The notes under the pieces are model-generated. The model did no database searches. It saw nothing but the letters and a program-made list of their open reading frames with translations, and was not told the DNA's origin. A stretch of 7,049 nucleotides of DNA. It comes from an uncultured Lachnospiraceae bacterium. GTDB lineage: Bacteria; Bacillota; Clostridia; Lachnospirales; Lachnospiraceae. Position numbers and translations under genes: made by a program. The stretch is taken from assembly GCA_902783765.1 (NCBI GenBank), contig CACZSB010000146.1, positions 1 through 7,049 on the forward strand, read 5' to 3'. This document shows positions 5,848-7,049 of the stretch, in pieces; the first letter of the stretch is position 1; the number at the start of each line of letters is the position of its first letter.

Positions 5848-7049
5848 ATGGCAGACAAGAAATTCATGGTAGTAGACGGCAATGAGGCCTGCGCCTACGT
5901 GGCCTATGCTTTTTCCGAGGTGGCGGCCATTTACCCCATCACCCCCTCTTCTCCCATGGCGGAAAAGACGGACGAATGGTCCGCAAACGGCCGAAAAAAC
6001 CTTTTCGGCCAGCCGGTTTCCCTGGTGGAAATGCAGTCGGAGGCGGGGGCCATCGGAGCGGTGCACGGTGCTTTGGAGGCGGGCTCTTTAGCCACCTCCT
6101 TTACCTCTTCCCAGGGGCTGATGCTCATGATCCCGGTGCTCCACCGCATCAGCGGCACCCGTCAGCCGGCGGTGCTGCACGTAGCTTCCCGCACCGTGGG
6201 CACCCACGCCATGTCCATTTTCGGGGACCATTCCGATGTGATGAACTGCCGCCAGACCGGCTTTGCCATGCTCTCCACCGGCTCTGTCCAGGAAGTGATG
6301 GACCTGGCGGGGGTGGCCCACCTGTGCGCCGTGAAGGCCCGGATTCCCTTTATGCATTTCTTTGACGGCTTCCGCACTTCCCACGAAATCCAGAAGGTAC
6401 GGGCCATTCCCTATGAGGAATTCGATAAATTGCTGGACAAGGAGGCGGTGAAACGCTTCCGGGCCGGTGCCCTAAATCCCAATCATCCCACCCTGCGGAA
6501 CACGGTGCAGAATCCGGATGTGTACTTCCAGTTCAGAGAAGCCAATAATACGGATTATGAGGCCCTGCCGGCCCTGGTGGAGGCGGAAATGGCCAAAATC
6601 AATGCTCTTACCGGCCAGGATTATCATGTGTTTAATTACTTCGGTGCCCCGGACGCAGAGCGGGTGATCGTGGCCATGGGCTCCGTATCCGGCACCGTTA
6701 TAGAAGCCGTAAAGGTCTTAAATGCCGCCGGGGAAAAGCTGGGCTTTTTGCAGGTCCATCTCTTTAATCCCTTCTCCGCAGAAATGTTCCGGGCCGCCCT
6801 GCCTAAGACGGTGAAGAAGATCGCCGTGCTGGATCGCTGCAAGGAAATGGGGGCGGCGGGAGATCCCTTATATCTGGCGGTCTGCGCCGCCTTTGCCAAC
6901 CGGAAGGAGGCCCCCTACATCATCGGCGGCCGCTACGGCTTATCTTCCAAGGATACCACCCCAGAGCAGATCGCCGCGGTATTTGAGCATTTGAAAGCCG
7001 CCGAGCCCTGGGGGAACTTCACCATCGGCATTAACGACGACGTAACCCA
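5848..7049 (+). CDS. nifJ: Pyruvate:ferredoxin (flavodoxin) oxidoreductase, N-terminal part
   Basis: First 400 codons of the single-chain enzyme (normally about 1,170-1,200 residues) that oxidises pyruvate with CoA to acetyl-CoA and CO2, reducing ferredoxin or flavodoxin; cytoplasmic, TPP- and Fe-S-dependent. Domain I (about 1-240) has YPITPSSPMAE with T32, EMQSEAGA with E65, and HVASRTVGTHAMS with R115. These match the pyruvate/TPP-contacting Thr31, Glu64 and Arg114 of the Desulfovibrio africanus enzyme. IFGDHSDVMNCRQTGF is also a family hallmark. Domain II (from about 262) has VIVAMGSVSGT, then LPKTVKKIAVLDR and GDPLYLAV. Odd points: VHLFNPFS with N307 where I expect RPFS, and DRCKEMGA where I expect DRTKEPGA. 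Start ATG 5848 has GAGGAA at 5837-5842. The ferredoxin-like and C-terminal TPP domains lie off the window. It has its own promoter and is not part of the c-di-GMP operon. Confidence 0.96.
   Translation, partial: MADKKFMVVDGNEACAYVAYAFSEVAAIYPITPSSPMAEKTDEWSANGRKNLFGQPVSLVEMQSEAGAIGAVHGALEAGSLATSFTSSQGLMLMIPVLHRISGTRQPAVLHVASRTVGTHAMSIFGDHSDVMNCRQTGFAMLSTGSVQEVMDLAGVAHLCAVKARIPFMHFFDGFRTSHEIQKVRAIPYEEFDKLLDKEAVKRFRAGALNPNHPTLRNTVQNPDVYFQFREANNTDYEALPALVEAEMAKINALTGQDYHVFNYFGAPDAERVIVAMGSVSGTVIEAVKVLNAAGEKLGFLQVHLFNPFSAEMFRAALPKTVKKIAVLDRCKEMGAAGDPLYLAVCAAFANRKEAPYIIGGRYGLSSKDTTPEQIAAVFEHLKAAEPWGNFTIGINDDVT

Noticed and set aside
5882..6365. Plus-strand frames at 5882 and 5976 inside nifJ
   Set aside because: They are out-of-frame shadows of a gene with continuous family motifs and lack ribosome binding sites.

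Overview
The window reads as ordinary chromosomal DNA of an anaerobic, moderately GC-rich Bacillota (Clostridia- or Negativicutes-like) bacterium. The grounds are a Firmicutes-style MurG C-terminus, two near-consensus SigA-type promoters (TTGAAA-17-TATAAT and TTGAAT-17-TATAAT), strong GGAGG-like ribosome binding sites, a TTG start, and a one-chain pyruvate:ferredoxin oxidoreductase. I cannot name the genus. All genes lie on the + strand. There are no mobile elements, RNA genes or CRISPR arrays, and no gene-free stretch exceeds 170 bases.

Region 1 (1-1641) is a tightly packed group of three genes: the C-terminal part of murG (cut by the window edge), a rhomboid intramembrane protease, and a small HAD-IB type phosphatase. 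Adjacent genes overlap by 17 and 20 bases, so they are probably co-transcribed and translationally coupled. The grouping suggests an envelope or lipid-linked role, but the rhomboid and HAD substrates are unknown.

Region 2 (1638-5811) is a two-gene cyclic-di-GMP unit. A strong promoter, whose -35 overlaps the HAD stop codon, and a leader of about 108 bases precede an 896-residue membrane protein: Cache-like sensor, HAMP, intact GGDEF, degenerate GGDEF (QGDHF), intact EAL. Eighteen bases later a TTG-started gene encodes a roughly seven-TM diguanylate cyclase. Both intact GGDEF domains lack the RxxD inhibitory site. The pair can be read as one bifunctional or switchable enzyme plus one dedicated synthase, each with its own sensor.

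Region 3 (5678-7049) starts with a 170-base intergenic region holding a strong promoter followed at once by a terminator-like hairpin. After it comes the first 400 codons of pyruvate:ferredoxin oxidoreductase (nifJ/por), which runs off the window. This gene belongs to central fermentative metabolism and has no evident functional link to the c-di-GMP genes.

I found no clear new multi-gene system. The most noteworthy items are the GGDEF/pseudo-GGDEF/EAL protein and its operon partner, the murG-rhomboid-HAD coupling, and the promoter/hairpin arrangement before nifJ.
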